Assembly (NCBI RefSeq): GCF_000741215.1
Contig: NZ_JGYX01000003.1
Location: 146,499 to 210,498, forward strand
Source of the DNA: Bifidobacterium pullorum subsp. gallinarum
GTDB lineage: Bacteria; Actinomycetota; Actinomycetes; Actinomycetales; Bifidobacteriaceae
Length of the DNA stretch: 64,000 nucleotides
Direction: 5' to 3'
Part shown: positions 17,044 to 27,196 of the stretch, piece by piece
Numbering within the stretch: the stretch's first letter is position 1
Layout: every line of letters begins with the position of its first letter
Made by a program: the position numbers and the translations under genes
The notes under the pieces: generated by a model
What the model saw: only the letters and a program-made list of their open reading frames with translations
Told to the model about the DNA's origin: nothing
The model's database searches: none

Positions 17044-19074
17044 CTAGACAGACTCCGCGATGGCCGCGAGGAACCGTTCACCGTAGAGGTTCAGCTTGTT
17101 CTCGCCCACGCCGTTGACCTCCAGGAACTCCTCGGGGCTGGCCGGCCGTTTGGCGCACATATCACGCAGGGTCTTGTCGGAGAACACGATGTACGGCGGT
17201 TTGCCGATCTCCTGCGCGATGGTGCGGCGCAACGCCCGCAGCCGTTCGAACAGCGCCTCGTCGCCCTCGGTGAGCTCCGCGGCCTCCTGTGCGGCCACGG
17301 CATCCGGCCCGCCGACGCCACGCCGTGATGTGCCCCCGTGTCCCGCAGCGTTGCCGTGCCGCCGTTCCACACGCTTGATCTCATAATGGAATCCCTCGTC
17401 TCGGGTCTCCCCGGCCCGAGCACCGAAGTGCACGGTCGGCAGCCGCCCCTCCGAGATGAACAGGAACCCGTCGGTGGCCATCTGGCTCAGCACATCCCGC
17501 ACCCGCGCTTCGGGCACGTCCCGCAGCATGCCGTAGGTCGGGCATCGGTCCAGTCCCCGGGAGACCACGTCCTGCGCCCGCGAGCCGCGCAGCACGGCCA
17601 CGATCTTGCCGGAGCCGAACCCTTGGTTCACATCGTGCACGCACATGCTGATCGCCCGCGCGATGTCGGTCACGTCGATGGTTTCGAAGGTGCTCTGGCA
17701 GTTCGAGCAGTTGCCGCAGCGCGCATCACGCCCGTCATCCGGCTCGCCGAAGTACCGGGTCATGTACCGGTGCAGGCAGTCGGTGGTCCGGCAGTAGCCG
17801 ATCATGCCGTCCAGCAGCCGGCGTCGGCTCATCCGCACGACCTCGCGCTCCTCGGGGTTCAACCGTTCGTTCCCGTTGTCGGTGTCGAGCAGACGCCGGC
17901 GGGTCACGATATCGCCCTCGTTCCACAGCAGCGTGCACCGGCTGGGTTCGCCGTCACGCCCGGCGCGCCCCGCCTCCTGATAGTAGGCCTCGATGCTTTC
18001 CGGCATGTTGTGGTGGATGACGAAGCGCACATTCGATTTGTCGATGCCCATGCCGAAGGCGTTGGTGGCCACGACCACCGGCACCCGGTCGGTGACGAAG
18101 TCGCGCTGCGCCCGCCCGCGCTGGTCGGCCAGCATGCCGCCGTGGTAGGCGACCGCGATTGGTTCGGACTGTGCCGCATCTTCCCCGGCCGCGGCACGCA
18201 GCTGCAGCACCGTACTGTTGAGTGATTCGGCGAGCGCTTCGGTCTCCTTGCGCGTGGAACAGTACACAATGCCGGAATCCTGTGGATGCACGGCGATATA
18301 CTGCGCCACCCACGCAGCCTTGTGCTTGTTTTCCATACGGATGACGTCGAAATACAGGTTCGGCCGGTCGAATCCGGTGACGGTCACCACCGGATCGCGC
18401 AACCCCAGCAGCGTGACGATATCGCGCCGCACACGTTCGGTGGCAGTAGCGGTGAACGCGGCCACAGTAGGCCGCTGCGGCAACGAGGCGATGAACTCGC
18501 CGATACCGAGATAGGCGGAGCGGAAATCCTGTCCCCACTGGGAGACGCAGTGCGCCTCGTCCACGGCGATGAGCGCGATCGGCACATGCGCAGCGAACTG
18601 CCGGAATCGTTCGGTTTCCAGCCGTTCGGGGGCCACATACAACAGCTTGACTTGTCCAGCGGCGGCCTGGGCCAGCACCATGCCTTGTTCGTCCGGATCC
18701 TGCGTGGTATTGATGTACGCGGCGTTCAGACCGGCGTCGTTCAACCCGTCCACCTGATCGCGCATCAGTGAGATCAACGGCGAGATGACGATGGTGATGC
18801 CCGGCAGCAATGCAGCAGGAATCTGATAGCACACGGATTTGCCGGCACCGGTCGGCATGACGCCGAGCACGTCACGCCCGGACATGATCGTTCCGACCAG
18901 CCCCTCCTGCCCGGGGCGGAACGAATCGTAGCCGAAGTACCGTTTGAGCGCGGCCAACGCCCGCGCCGCGGCACCGCCCGCGCCGTTCATGACATACGTA
19001 TTACCCGAGATGTCCGCATTATCTGCGGTCTCCACGGTGCCCGTGGTGCCCGCCATATCCGCATCGCCAGTCAT
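17044..19074 (-). CDS. recQ: ATP-dependent DNA helicase RecQ
   Basis: A 3'-5' DNA helicase of about 676 residues used in recombination repair. The helicase core has Walker A MPTGAGKSVCYQIPA, the DEAH box in VDEAHCVSQWGQDFRSAY, and motif VI QEAGRAGRDGEPSRC. A zinc-binding subdomain follows (CRTTDCLHRY ... CGNCSNCQ), then a winged helix and a C-terminal HRDC domain (LFERLRALRRTIAQEIG). No convincing ribosome binding site is visible: an ATG at 19074, a TTG at 19083 and later ATGs are all possible starts. It is about 60 bases downstream from an inverted-orientation boundary with no obvious terminator. Confidence 0.93.
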   Translation of the reverse strand: MTGDADMAGTTGTVETADNADISGNTYVMNGAGGAAARALAALKRYFGYDSFRPGQEGLVGTIMSGRDVLGVMPTGAGKSVCYQIPAALLPGITIVISPLISLMRDQVDGLNDAGLNAAYINTTQDPDEQGMVLAQAAAGQVKLLYVAPERLETERFRQFAAHVPIALIAVDEAHCVSQWGQDFRSAYLGIGEFIASLPQRPTVAAFTATATERVRRDIVTLLGLRDPVVTVTGFDRPNLYFDVIRMENKHKAAWVAQYIAVHPQDSGIVYCSTRKETEALAESLNSTVLQLRAAAGEDAAQSEPIAVAYHGGMLADQRGRAQRDFVTDRVPVVVATNAFGMGIDKSNVRFVIHHNMPESIEAYYQEAGRAGRDGEPSRCTLLWNEGDIVTRRRLLDTDNGNERLNPEEREVVRMSRRRLLDGMIGYCRTTDCLHRYMTRYFGEPDDGRDARCGNCSNCQSTFETIDVTDIARAISMCVHDVNQGFGSGKIVAVLRGSRAQDVVSRGLDRCPTYGMLRDVPEARVRDVLSQMATDGFLFISEGRLPTVHFGARAGETRDEGFHYEIKRVERRHGNAAGHGGTSRRGVGGPDAVAAQEAAELTEGDEALFERLRALRRTIAQEIGKPPYIVFSDKTLRDMCAKRPASPEEFLEVNGVGENKLNLYGERFLAAIAESV

Positions 19075-19116
19075 ACCGCCCAAGTCTAGCCGTGCGCCGC
19101 TGACGACGGTAGATAT

Positions 19117-20130
19117 CTACCGATATTGCGCGGCCAACGCCGGCGCGGACGTGCGCTCGACCACATCGCCGAATCCGTGGGCGCGCATCCAGTCGTCGTT
19201 GAAGATCTTCGACATGTAGCCGCGGCCGGAATCGGGCAGCAGCACCACCATCAGCTGGTCCTCGTCCAGATCACGCTCGCGCGCGTACCGGATCGCCGCC
19301 GCGACGGCCATGCCGGAGGACCCGCCGACCAGCAGCCCCTCCTCGCGGGCGAGCCGCCGCGTCATCTCGAACGATGCGTCGTCCGGCACCGCCACGATCC
19401 GGTCCACCACGGACGGGTCGTAGACCTCGGGCACCTCCTCCTTGCCGGCGCCCTCCACCAGGAACGGATGGATGTGCCCCTGTCCGGACGAGAACACCGA
19501 CCCCTCCGGATCGGCGCCGATGACGGTGACCGCGCCGCCGGAGACCTCCTTCAGGTATCGCCCGGTGCCGGTGATCGTGCCGCCGGTGCCGATACCGGCG
19601 ACGAAATGGGTGACGCGCCCCTCGGCATCCCGCCAGATCTCGGGGCCGGTGGTCCGGTAGTGGCTCTCCGGGCCGTTCGGGTTCGCGTACTGGTTCGGCA
19701 TGTAGCCGCCGGGGATCGCGTCGGCGAGCCGGCGGGCGACCGAATAATACGATTCCGGATCCTCGGGATCCAGACCGCTGGGTGTGACGACGACCTCGGC
19801 GCCGTATGCGCTGAGCACGTCGCGTTTATCCTGCGAGATCTTGTCCTGCATGACGGCGATCATCCGGTAGCCGCGCTGCTGGGCGATCAGGGCCAGACCG
19901 ACGCCGGTGTTGCCGCTGGTCGGCTCCACGATGACGCCGCCGGGTTTGAGCTCGCCGGAACGTTCCGCGGCGTCGATGATGCGTTCGGCGATGCGGTCCT
20001 TGGACGAACCGCCGGGATTCAGGTATTCGACTTTGACCGCGATGGTGGCGCGCACGCCGGCGGTGACGCTGTTGAGACGGATGAGCGGGGTGTTGCCGAT
20101 CAAATCGGTGATACGGGTGTGGATGGTCAT
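19117..20130 (-). CDS. PLP-dependent cystathionine beta-synthase / cysteine synthase family
   Basis: A 337-residue fold type II PLP enzyme. The lysine is Lys44 in VEYLNPGGSSKDR; EPTSGNTGVGLA binds the substrate carboxylate and GIGTGGTITGTGRYLK the PLP phosphate. The C-terminal LLPDSGRGYMSKIFNDDWM resembles cystathionine beta-synthases more than cysteine synthases, but there is no CBS regulatory domain. The start at 20130 opens the conserved sequence; the longer reading to 20277 is not supported. With luxS nearby, condensation of homocysteine and serine is the likeliest role. A cysteine synthase activity cannot be excluded. Confidence 0.88.
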   Translation of the reverse strand: MTIHTRITDLIGNTPLIRLNSVTAGVRATIAVKVEYLNPGGSSKDRIAERIIDAAERSGELKPGGVIVEPTSGNTGVGLALIAQQRGYRMIAVMQDKISQDKRDVLSAYGAEVVVTPSGLDPEDPESYYSVARRLADAIPGGYMPNQYANPNGPESHYRTTGPEIWRDAEGRVTHFVAGIGTGGTITGTGRYLKEVSGGAVTVIGADPEGSVFSSGQGHIHPFLVEGAGKEEVPEVYDPSVVDRIVAVPDDASFEMTRRLAREEGLLVGGSSGMAVAAAIRYARERDLDEDQLMVVLLPDSGRGYMSKIFNDDWMRAHGFGDVVERTSAPALAAQYR

Positions 20131-20313
20131 GATGCTGCTTTCTGCGAGTTGTTGACGGTTGCGGAATCGAAATCGGAGAACAGACGATGCGACCGCGGGT
20201 GCGGCCCGATTCAGCGACAACAACAGCAGCGAATAATCATGCTGCGAGCATAGCAAAGCCGGACACGGAACCATCATCCCGCGTCCGGTATGCAGACACC
20301 TCGGTCGTGATGG

Positions 20314-21198
20314 TCACGCCATCGCCTCGATGCCGGGACGAACCTCTCGTCGGCGAATGAGCAGCCATGATGCCGTGCCACACAACAACGAGACCACCAC
20401 CATGCTGCCCAGCAGCGGCCACAGGCTATAGGCGGACTCCCGCCCCATGCCCACGCCGCGCTGGTACACGCCCATCATGAACGCCAGCAATCGGTCGACT
20501 GTATCCCGGATTCCCGACGGCACCAACCGCCCGTACAGCAGTGCGACGACGAACGCCACCGCCAACGCCGCAAGCACGCCGCGCACTTGCAGACGCGCCG
20601 CCAATTCGCCGAGCGTCTGACCGATCATCGCGGCCATCATCAGGAACGCGAACACCGCCAGAGTCAACACCAGCCAATTGATGCGCGGCATCGGCACGGC
20701 GGTTCTGCCAAATTCATCAGACAGATAGCGCGGATTCCATGACAGCGTATACGGATACCGGGCGATCATCTCCGCCCGCCCGACGAATATCTGCCAGGCC
20801 GGCACGCGAATCACTACAATGTCCACCACCGCCACAACGGTCAGCACCGCACCCACCGCAGCGGCGATGCAGGCGTTGCCCGCGAACTGCGTGGTAACAA
20901 TGGTCCGTCGCGACACGCCTTGGCAGATCAGGAACCGGAACATCGACCAGGAGGCTACGGCTGAGGTCGCCAGGGTGAACGAGCACAACCAATAGAGCAT
21001 GTCATGATCCGGGGCCACGATACCTCCAAGCAGGTGTCCGACGCCGGCCAGCAGCATGTCCAACACCAGCGCAACCACCGCGACGACCACACCCATTGCG
21101 ATCCACCGGCGCTCCCGCATCCAGGCAATGCGTCGGGTCCGCCGCGCAGGCCCGTCCCCACGGATACCAACCCCTCTCAACAATCCACGATCACCCAT
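20314..21198 (-). CDS. ABC transporter permease of the GntR-controlled operon
   Basis: A 294-residue membrane protein with about six hydrophobic segments, beginning AMGVVVAVVALVLDMLLAGVG and ending LWPLLGSMVVVSLLCGTASWLL. It shows no conserved transporter motif that I recognise, but it begins one base after the ABC ATPase stop and has AGGAGG before its ATG, so it is the membrane partner of that ATPase. The architecture (GntR, ATPase, permease) matches YtrA-type operons that respond to cell-envelope stress or peptide antibiotics. Confidence 0.75.
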   Translation of the reverse strand: MGDRGLLRGVGIRGDGPARRTRRIAWMRERRWIAMGVVVAVVALVLDMLLAGVGHLLGGIVAPDHDMLYWLCSFTLATSAVASWSMFRFLICQGVSRRTIVTTQFAGNACIAAAVGAVLTVVAVVDIVVIRVPAWQIFVGRAEMIARYPYTLSWNPRYLSDEFGRTAVPMPRINWLVLTLAVFAFLMMAAMIGQTLGELAARLQVRGVLAALAVAFVVALLYGRLVPSGIRDTVDRLLAFMMGVYQRGVGMGRESAYSLWPLLGSMVVVSLLCGTASWLLIRRREVRPGIEAMA

Positions 21199-21199
21199 G

Positions 21200-22114
21200 T
21201 CAATGCCTCCTTTGCACCAATCGGGTCATATACGTCTGCAGATCAGGGGTTCGCGCACGCACGCCATCCGGCAGTCCGCCTGTGATGAAACCGGATGAAG
21301 CGGCCACGGACGCGGATGCACCACCCTCCGGCTCAGATGCCGAGACCATGCCGACCAGTGCGCTGACCGAATCGCCCCGATGCTCCACGTCCAGCACTCG
21401 CAATCCGCGACCAGCCGCATACGCGCGGACGACGTCGGACGGGCCGACCAGCAACGCCGCATGACTGCAAAGGTCCTGCACCTCGAACGAGTCGATACGT
21501 CGACCTTGATCGATGATAACGGCCCGTTCCAGGATGTCGGCGAATTCCGCGATCTCGTGAGTGGCGATCACAATCGTGCGCGACCGACGACGGTACGCCT
21601 CCAACACCGCCTCCACCATCAGCCGCCGGTTCACTGGGTCAAGCCCGGTCGTTGGCTCGTCCAGAAACAGATAATCGACCGGCATGCATAATCCGATGAG
21701 CATGCGCGCCATCGTGCGCTGTCCAAGCGAAAGGCGGCCATAGACCGCATCCGGAGACAAGCCGAATCTTGCCACCAGCTCCCGCGCCAGCCCGAGGTCA
21801 AACCGTCCGTCCATATGCGCACAATCCGCAAGCATGGCGGACAAGGTGACGCCGTCCCACCAAGGCAACCGCTCATTGGCCAAGTAGACGCGCGCCATCA
21901 GCCGCTCGCACTCCGCCAACGGTTCCCCATCCAACACGATCCGGCCGGTATCGGGAATCAGCCGATTGCCGATGCATCCTAGCAACGTCGATTTGCCGGC
22001 ACCGTTGCGTCCGAACAGACCATAGATAACGTTCGGTTCAAAGGTGACGCTCAACCGATTCAACGCGGTCGAGCCGCCATACTGTTTCGTCAATGCCGTC
22101 ACTGACAAACTCAT
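21200..22114 (-). CDS. ABC transporter ATP-binding protein
   Basis: A 304-residue ATPase. Walker A is GRNGAGKSTLLGCIGN, the signature is degenerate at GRLSLGQRTMARMLIG (SLGQR where LSGGQ is usual), and Walker B with the catalytic glutamate is [17 protein letters not shown]; the switch histidine is in VIATHEIAEF. Such weak signatures are common in the YtrB/BcrA drug-resistance group. The ATG overlaps the stop of the upstream GntR gene in an ATGA, so translation is coupled. The start 22114 begins the conserved MSLSVTALTKQYGG. Confidence 0.9.
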   Translation of the reverse strand: MSLSVTALTKQYGGSTALNRLSVTFEPNVIYGLFGRNGAGKSTLLGCIGNRLIPDTGRIVLDGEPLAECERLMARVYLANERLPWWDGVTLSAMLADCAHMDGRFDLGLARELVARFGLSPDAVYGRLSLGQRTMARMLIGLCMPVDYLFLDEPTTGLDPVNRRLMVEAVLEAYRRRSRTIVIATHEIAEFADILERAVIIDQGRRIDSFEVQDLCSHAALLVGPSDVVRAYAAGRGLRVLDVEHRGDSVSALVGMVSASEPEGGASASVAASSGFITGGLPDGVRARTPDLQTYMTRLVQRRH

Positions 22115-22479
22115 TGTCGGTATCCCTTCTCGATCAGCCCGATAAGCTCCTGGCAACCGATTCCCAGTCGCCGCGCCTCCGCCACCAGGTCGGTGACGCA
22201 ATCGCGCTCAAATCGCTCCCGTTCCTCGCGGCGCAGCCGCTCCATGGCCCCGGGAACCACGAACATGCCAAGTCCCCTGCGTTTCTCCAGCAGCCCCTCA
22301 TCCACCAACATCGTCATGCCTTTGAGCACGGTGGCCGGATTGATGGTGTACGTACGGGAGATTTCCGTGGTGCTGGGCACCTGTTCGCCTTCGGGGAGAG
22401 CACCCGAAGCGATGCCCGCACGCAACTGGTCGGCCACCTGCACGAACAGCGGCTGCGGACCGGAGAAATCAAAGTCCAC
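22111..22479 (-). CDS. GntR-family regulator, YtrA-like
   Basis: A 122-residue regulator with an N-terminal winged helix (PLFVQVADQLRAGIASGALPEGEQVPSTTEISRTYTINPATVLKGMTMLVDEGLLEKRRGLGMFV) and only a short C-terminal dimerisation tail, which is the mark of the YtrA subfamily. It starts with GTG at 22479, six bases after GGAGGT; the longer reading would bury that site. It heads an operon with the ABC ATPase and permease and very probably represses it. Confidence 0.88.
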   Translation of the reverse strand: MDFDFSGPQPLFVQVADQLRAGIASGALPEGEQVPSTTEISRTYTINPATVLKGMTMLVDEGLLEKRRGLGMFVVPGAMERLRREERERFERDCVTDLVAEARRLGIGCQELIGLIEKGYRQ

Positions 22480-22522
22480 GCCTTCACCTCCAACGATCGC
22501 GATTCCAGCGCCCAACTTAACT

Positions 22523-22546
22523 GGTTAGTTACTTAACCAACTAACC
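22523..22546 (-). promoter_or_regulatory. Inverted repeat upstream of the gntR operon, candidate operator
   Basis: GGTTAGTT and AACTAACC (8-bp perfect arms, 8-base spacer) lie 44 bases before the GTG start in an AT-rich patch. Size and position suit a YtrA-type operator. The remaining 22547-22797, down to the convergently placed stop of the UvrA-like gene, shows no gene or clear signal. Confidence 0.65.
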
Positions 22547-22797
22547 ATATAACCATGATAACGCCGCGTCATCGTTCCTGTCAACGTCATGCAATCAACA
22601 AATGCCGGCAATATGCTCCGATTCACCGCCGCATCCCCGCCCGCTCACTTCACAGGAACCACCGACATAATGGACGCCGGCGTGCAGCGCCAACGGCCGA
22701 CGATGGTCGCAGCCCGCAGTCAACGTGCCGCCAAACCGTCACCGTGTAACATCTCACCATCCGGCAACACCCCCCGGCACGGCCCGCCGGCGCTCCC

Positions 22798-25605
22798 CTA
22801 CAGCACGGACTTCAAGTACCGCCCGGTGAGCGAATCGGGGTTGTCCGCTATGTCCTCGGGCGTGCCGACCGCCACGATGCGGCCGCCGTCCTCGCCGCCG
22901 CCGGTGCCCATGTCGATGACGAAGTCGGCGTTGGCGATCATATCCAGGTCATGCTCGATCACGACGATCGTCGCACCCCCGTCGAGCAGTCGCTGCAGCA
23001 CGCCGATCAGCGTGCGCACATCCAACGGGTGCAGGCCGGTGGTCGGCTCGTCCAGCACGAACATCGACGTGTGCTGCCTCCTGCCCAACTCGTTCGACAG
23101 TTTCAGCCGCTGCGCCTCGCCGCCGGACAGCGACGGCGTATCCTCGCCGAGCGTCAGGTACCCCAGACCCAACGACGACAGGGTCTCCAACGCCGCATGG
23201 ATGCGCCGGCACAGCGTCGGCGCGATGAGATCGCCGCGACCGGCCGGCACGGCGTCGGCGTCCCGCACGCTCGACCCGGCCCGCACAACGTCGTCCCGCG
23301 AAGTCGGGTCATCCGACGTGGATGACCCGACTTCCCGCTCCGCATCCTTCTTCGAGTCGAACACCGCCAACGCCTCGTCCACGCTCAACGCCAGCATCTG
23401 CGGCATCGTCAACCCCCGCGGGCGGCCCGGCGTCGCCAGGCGCACCGCATCGGCCTCCGGACGGTAGCGCCGCCCCTCGCAGCTCGGACAGGGGATCGTC
23501 ACATCGGGCAGGAACTGGATGTCCAGGTCCACCCGCCCGGTGCCGTCGCACTGCGGGCAACGCAGCGAACCGGTGTTGTAGGAGAAATCGGCGACCTTGT
23601 AGCCCTTCCCCCTGGCCGCGTCCGTGCCGGCGAAGGCGCGCCGCAGCATGTCCATCACGCCCGAATAGGTGGCGAGCGTGGAGCGCACGTTGATGCCGAT
23701 CGGCGTCGAGTCGACGATGCGGACGCGGTCGATACCCGCCGGATCGATCGACGTAACGTGCGCCGGCAGCGGACAATCCTCCGTACACGCTTCGATCGCC
23801 GGCACCAGCGATTCCAGAATCATCGTGGTCTTGCCGGAACCGGAAACGCCGGTGACGGCGGTGAGCCGCCCGCGCGGGATCGCGACGTCCAGGGCGCGCA
23901 CGGTGTGAATCGGCGCGGTGGCCATGCGCAGCCATCTGCGGTTAGTTGCGGATTCGCAACTAACCGCAGACTGCTCCGCATCCACGTCAGACTCCGCCAC
24001 CGCCACGTCTTCCTCCTCGATATCCGGGAACGACGCAACTCCCGCCGCGGACGCGCCGGAGATAGCGGGCGACTGCCCTGCCCAATCAGTCGGCAACGGG
24101 CCCGTCCAATCCGCCGGCAACGACGGAATTGCCGCTCGCTCACGAATGACCGACGGCTCCCGACCGGTCAGGAATCCGGCGATGCGGGATTCGGGGTTCA
24201 CGGCAATCTGTTCAGGCGTGCCCTGCGCGAGAATCCGCCCGCCTTCCCGTCCGGCGCCGGGCCCCATCTCGATGAAATGGTCGGCGGCGCGCAGCACACG
24301 CACGTCATGGTCGACGAACACCACCGAATTGCCGGCGTCGAGCAGGTCATGCATCACGCCGATCAGCCCCTCGATATTCGCCGGGTGCAGGCCGGTGCTC
24401 GGCTCATCCAGCACGTACAGCACGCCCGTGGTCTCGTTGCGCACCGCGCGCGACAGTTGCGCACGCTGGCGTTCACCGGTCGACAGCGATGCCGACGAGC
24501 GGTCCAAGGCCAGATACCCCAAACCCAGCTGCATCAGACGGCCGCCCATCTCCTGCAGCGTGGCGACCAGCGTCGCCGCCATGTCCCGCATCTCGGCGGG
24601 CAGCGCATCCGGCACGCCCTTCGCCCATGCCAGCACGTCACGCAGCGGCATCGCCGTCACCTCGGCCAATCCATATCCGCCGATGCGCGGGGCGCGCGCC
24701 GCCTCACTCAGGCGCGTGCCGCCGCAATCCGGGCAGGTACGCTCCACCAGGAACTTCGCCACCTTGGCGAACCGCTTCTCGTCGACAGCGCGGTCGAGCT
24801 CCTTGAGCACGGTCAGACGCGCGTTGCGGAACGTGAAATCCAGATCATGCACCCCCTTCATCGAGGTGACGACGATATGCTTCTTCTCCTCCGGCCCGTT
24901 GAACACGATCTCGCGTTCGGCCTCGGTCAGCTCACGGAACGGCACGTTCGTGCGCACGCCGAACTCCCGGACGATGTCGGGCTGCACATTGAACCCGAAC
25001 GTGCGCCATGGCACCACCGCGCCCTCGTCGATGCTCAGCGACTCGTCGGGGACCAGGGTGGCGTCGTCCACGTCGCGCACGATGCCGGTGCCCTGGCAGC
25101 GCGGGCAGGCGCCGGTCGAGTTGAACGCCAAGTCCTCGGCGCCCGGCGGCATAATCCGCTCCCCGCATTCCTCGCAGAACATCGGCGACTCCGCGGCCAC
25201 CGCGATCGTCGGCGCGTGGTAATGGCCGTTCGGACAGCGGTGGCTGGCCAGGCGGGAGAACATCAGCCGCAGCACGTTCAACAGTTCGGTCATCGTGCCG
25301 AAGGTCGAGCGCATGCCGCCCGCACCCGGACGCTGGTGCAGCGCCAACGCCGGCGGCAGGTAGCTGATCGAGTCGACCTGCGGACGACGCGCCTGGGTCA
25401 TGCGGCGGCGCGTGTAGGTGGACAGCGCATCCAGATACCGGCGCGACCCTTCCGCATACAGCACGTCCAACGCCAGCGAGGACTTGCCCGAACCGGACAC
25501 ACCGGCGATGCCGACCAGGGAGTCCAGAGGGATGTCCACGTCCACATTCCTCAGATTGTTCACGCGAGCGCCGCGCACCTTCACCGCGTCCGGACGTCCA
25601 CCCAT
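22798..25605 (-). CDS. UvrA paralogue (UvrA-like ABC excinuclease ATPase)
   Basis: A 935-residue member of the UvrA family with two ABC ATPase halves. First half: Walker [20 protein letters not shown], signature [12 protein letters not shown], Walker [15 protein letters not shown]. Second half: Walker [15 protein letters not shown], signature [12 protein letters not shown], Walker [14 protein letters not shown]. Cysteine clusters are present ([35 protein letters not shown]). The changed first signature (LSTGE) and a variable linker at about 570-650 set it apart from housekeeping UvrA; related proteins are associated with drug or DNA-damage tolerance. ATG 25605 has AGGAG six bases upstream. 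Two perfect hairpins lie within the gene. Confidence 0.85.
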   Translation of the reverse strand: MGGRPDAVKVRGARVNNLRNVDVDIPLDSLVGIAGVSGSGKSSLALDVLYAEGSRRYLDALSTYTRRRMTQARRPQVDSISYLPPALALHQRPGAGGMRSTFGTMTELLNVLRLMFSRLASHRCPNGHYHAPTIAVAAESPMFCEECGERIMPPGAEDLAFNSTGACPRCQGTGIVRDVDDATLVPDESLSIDEGAVVPWRTFGFNVQPDIVREFGVRTNVPFRELTEAEREIVFNGPEEKKHIVVTSMKGVHDLDFTFRNARLTVLKELDRAVDEKRFAKVAKFLVERTCPDCGGTRLSEAARAPRIGGYGLAEVTAMPLRDVLAWAKGVPDALPAEMRDMAATLVATLQEMGGRLMQLGLGYLALDRSSASLSTGERQRAQLSRAVRNETTGVLYVLDEPSTGLHPANIEGLIGVMHDLLDAGNSVVFVDHDVRVLRAADHFIEMGPGAGREGGRILAQGTPEQIAVNPESRIAGFLTGREPSVIRERAAIPSLPADWTGPLPTDWAGQSPAISGASAAGVASFPDIEEEDVAVAESDVDAEQSAVSCESATNRRWLRMATAPIHTVRALDVAIPRGRLTAVTGVSGSGKTTMILESLVPAIEACTEDCPLPAHVTSIDPAGIDRVRIVDSTPIGINVRSTLATYSGVMDMLRRAFAGTDAARGKGYKVADFSYNTGSLRCPQCDGTGRVDLDIQFLPDVTIPCPSCEGRRYRPEADAVRLATPGRPRGLTMPQMLALSVDEALAVFDSKKDAEREVGSSTSDDPTSRDDVVRAGSSVRDADAVPAGRGDLIAPTLCRRIHAALETLSSLGLGYLTLGEDTPSLSGGEAQRLKLSNELGRRQHTSMFVLDEPTTGLHPLDVRTLIGVLQRLLDGGATIVVIEHDLDMIANADFVIDMGTGGGEDGGRIVAVGTPEDIADNPDSLTGRYLKSVL
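23301..23333. repeat. Perfect hairpin inside the UvrA-like gene (copy 1)
   Basis: Arms 23301-23314 and 23320-23333 are 14-bp perfect inverted repeats with a 5-base loop, in frame inside a hydrophilic loop of the coding sequence (peptide [12 protein letters not shown]). Confidence 0.8.
23936..23969. repeat. Perfect hairpin inside the UvrA-like gene (copy 2)
   Basis: Arms 23936-23950 and 23955-23969 are 15-bp perfect inverted repeats with a 4-base loop, in the linker between the two ATPase halves (peptide [12 protein letters not shown]). The stem-loop centre is similar in form to the intergenic hairpin at 7828-7863. Confidence 0.8.
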
Positions 25606-25854
25606 CGCATGCTCCTTTCGCCGTTCCCCACTCCCATCGTAACGGTGCCCGATGCGCACGGGCTCAGACGCACCAGCTCCCGAAGCTGGCCGCGACCCGC
25701 CATATGTCGCGCAATTTGGCAACATGCGCGGGCAGGCCTGCCTTACGTCGGCGTGTCGGCGCCACCCGTAGGAGGGTGGCCCGCACCGCCCGCGGCTAGG
25801 ATGGAGGCATACGACCCAGCGCCGAGTCACATACCCGGCCATGAAGGAGATCCC

Positions 25855-27108
25855 ATGTCATCCACTGCATCCATACCATCCGTCAATCCGCCCGCCGCGA
25901 ATCCGCCCGCGAGTGCGCCCGGCCGGATCCCGCTGCTGATGAGGATCTACGGCGTCATCTGCTTGGTCAGCGGCGCGACCGTGCTCGCGTGCGGCGCACT
26001 GATCATCTGGGCGCTGGCCACCGGCGGCACCGATGCGGTCAGCCACTCGCACCATGTCACGCTCACGGTGACGCTCACCGTCATCCAGCTCGTGCTGGTC
26101 TTCCTGCACAGCGTGGCCGACGTGGTCTTCGGCGTCTCGCTGCTGCGTAACCGGAGACGGCACGCGGCGCTTTACGCCTATCTACTGGTGCTGCTGAACA
26201 TCGTGATCGGCATCATCACCATCATGCTGTTGGGCTTCAAGGGGCATGTGGCCGATCCGCTGATCCGCATCGCCATCCTGCTGGTCATCGCCTCCACGGT
26301 GGATCCCTCGCTGCGCCGCGAGCGCGAGCTGGCCAGGCAGCGGCGCAACAAGGAGCTGGAGCGCGAGGCGGCCGCCGGCACGCTCGGACGGGCCAAGGAC
26401 GGCCGCGGATTCATTGCGCTGAACTTCTTCAACCTGTTCTGGGTGTTCACGGTCTGCTGCGTGATCGGCCTGATCATCGAGACGGTGTACCACATGGTGA
26501 TTGTGGATCCGGGGCACTACCAGGATCGCGCGGGCATGCTGTTCGGCCCGTTCTCGCCGATCTACGGCTTCGGTGCCACGCTGATGACCATTGCGCTCAA
26601 CCGGTTCTACAAGGCCAATCCGGCCATCATCTTCCTGGTGTCGGCGGTGATCGGCGGCGCGTTCGAGGCGGCTACCAGCTGGTTCATGGAGACCTCGTTC
26701 GGCGCGGTGGCGTGGAATTACTCCGGGTTCACGATTCTCGGCCTGTTCCCCGATCCGATCGCCACGCTGACCGGCGGGCGCACCAGCACGCTGTTCATGT
26801 GCATGTGGGGCGCGCTGGGATTCGTGTGGATCAGGTTCTGCCTGCCGTGGCTGCTGCGGCTGATCAACCATATCCCCTGGCGCTGGCGGTATGCGGTCAC
26901 CACGGTGTGCGCCCTGCTGATGCTGGTCGACGGCGTGATGACGCTGCAATCATTGGAGTGCTGGTACGACCGGGAGTCCGGGCTGCAGCCGAACTCGCCG
27001 GTCGAGGTGTTCTACGCCAAGCATTTCGATAACGACTACATGCAGCACCGCTTCCAGAGCATGACGATCACGCCGGAGAAGACGGCCCGCGTAGAGACCG
27101 CGGATTGA
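25855..27108 (+). CDS. Putative ABC transporter permease, CmpB-like membrane protein
   Basis: A 417-residue membrane protein. The N-terminal half has four hydrophobic segments (from IYGVICLVSGATVLACGALI to IRIAILLVIASTV) and a basic cytoplasmic stretch (RRERELARQRRNKELEREA). The C-terminal half, from FFNLFWVFTVCCVIGLIIETVYHM onward, carries the CmpB-type domain with GPFSPIYGFGATLMT and FEAATSWFMETSFGAVAWNYS. No energy-coupling partner is adjacent, so 'transporter' is a family label only. AAGGAG precedes the ATG. A GCCACCC/GGGTGGC hairpin lies upstream at 25761-25780, with a TAGGAT box at 25797. Confidence 0.8.
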   Translation: MSSTASIPSVNPPAANPPASAPGRIPLLMRIYGVICLVSGATVLACGALIIWALATGGTDAVSHSHHVTLTVTLTVIQLVLVFLHSVADVVFGVSLLRNRRRHAALYAYLLVLLNIVIGIITIMLLGFKGHVADPLIRIAILLVIASTVDPSLRRERELARQRRNKELEREAAAGTLGRAKDGRGFIALNFFNLFWVFTVCCVIGLIIETVYHMVIVDPGHYQDRAGMLFGPFSPIYGFGATLMTIALNRFYKANPAIIFLVSAVIGGAFEAATSWFMETSFGAVAWNYSGFTILGLFPDPIATLTGGRTSTLFMCMWGALGFVWIRFCLPWLLRLINHIPWRWRYAVTTVCALLMLVDGVMTLQSLECWYDRESGLQPNSPVEVFYAKHFDNDYMQHRFQSMTITPEKTARVETAD

Positions 27109-27109
27109 G

Positions 27110-27188
27110 GTTCGCACTACCTCGGGCATTATTTTCCGACCCCGCGAAATAGGCGGGGTCAATCGTGAAACCCCGAGGTAGTGCGAAC
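27110..27188. repeat. Nested hairpin between convergent genes (family copy A)
   Basis: Perfect 17-bp arms at 27110-27126 and 27172-27188 (outer sequence GTTCGCACTACCTCGGG) enclose a second hairpin, GACCCCGC/GCGGGGTC, at 27138-27160. The same outer arm returns at 32160-32238, also between convergent genes. It starts right after the upstream stop codon and probably terminates transcription in both directions. Confidence 0.85.
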
Positions 27189-27196
27189 GACTGTGG

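Noticed and set aside
23758..25854. Apparent N-terminal extension of the CmpB-like protein by some 700 codons
   Set aside because: Antisense to the UvrA-like gene. The real gene starts at 25855 with AAGGAG and a plausible membrane protein.
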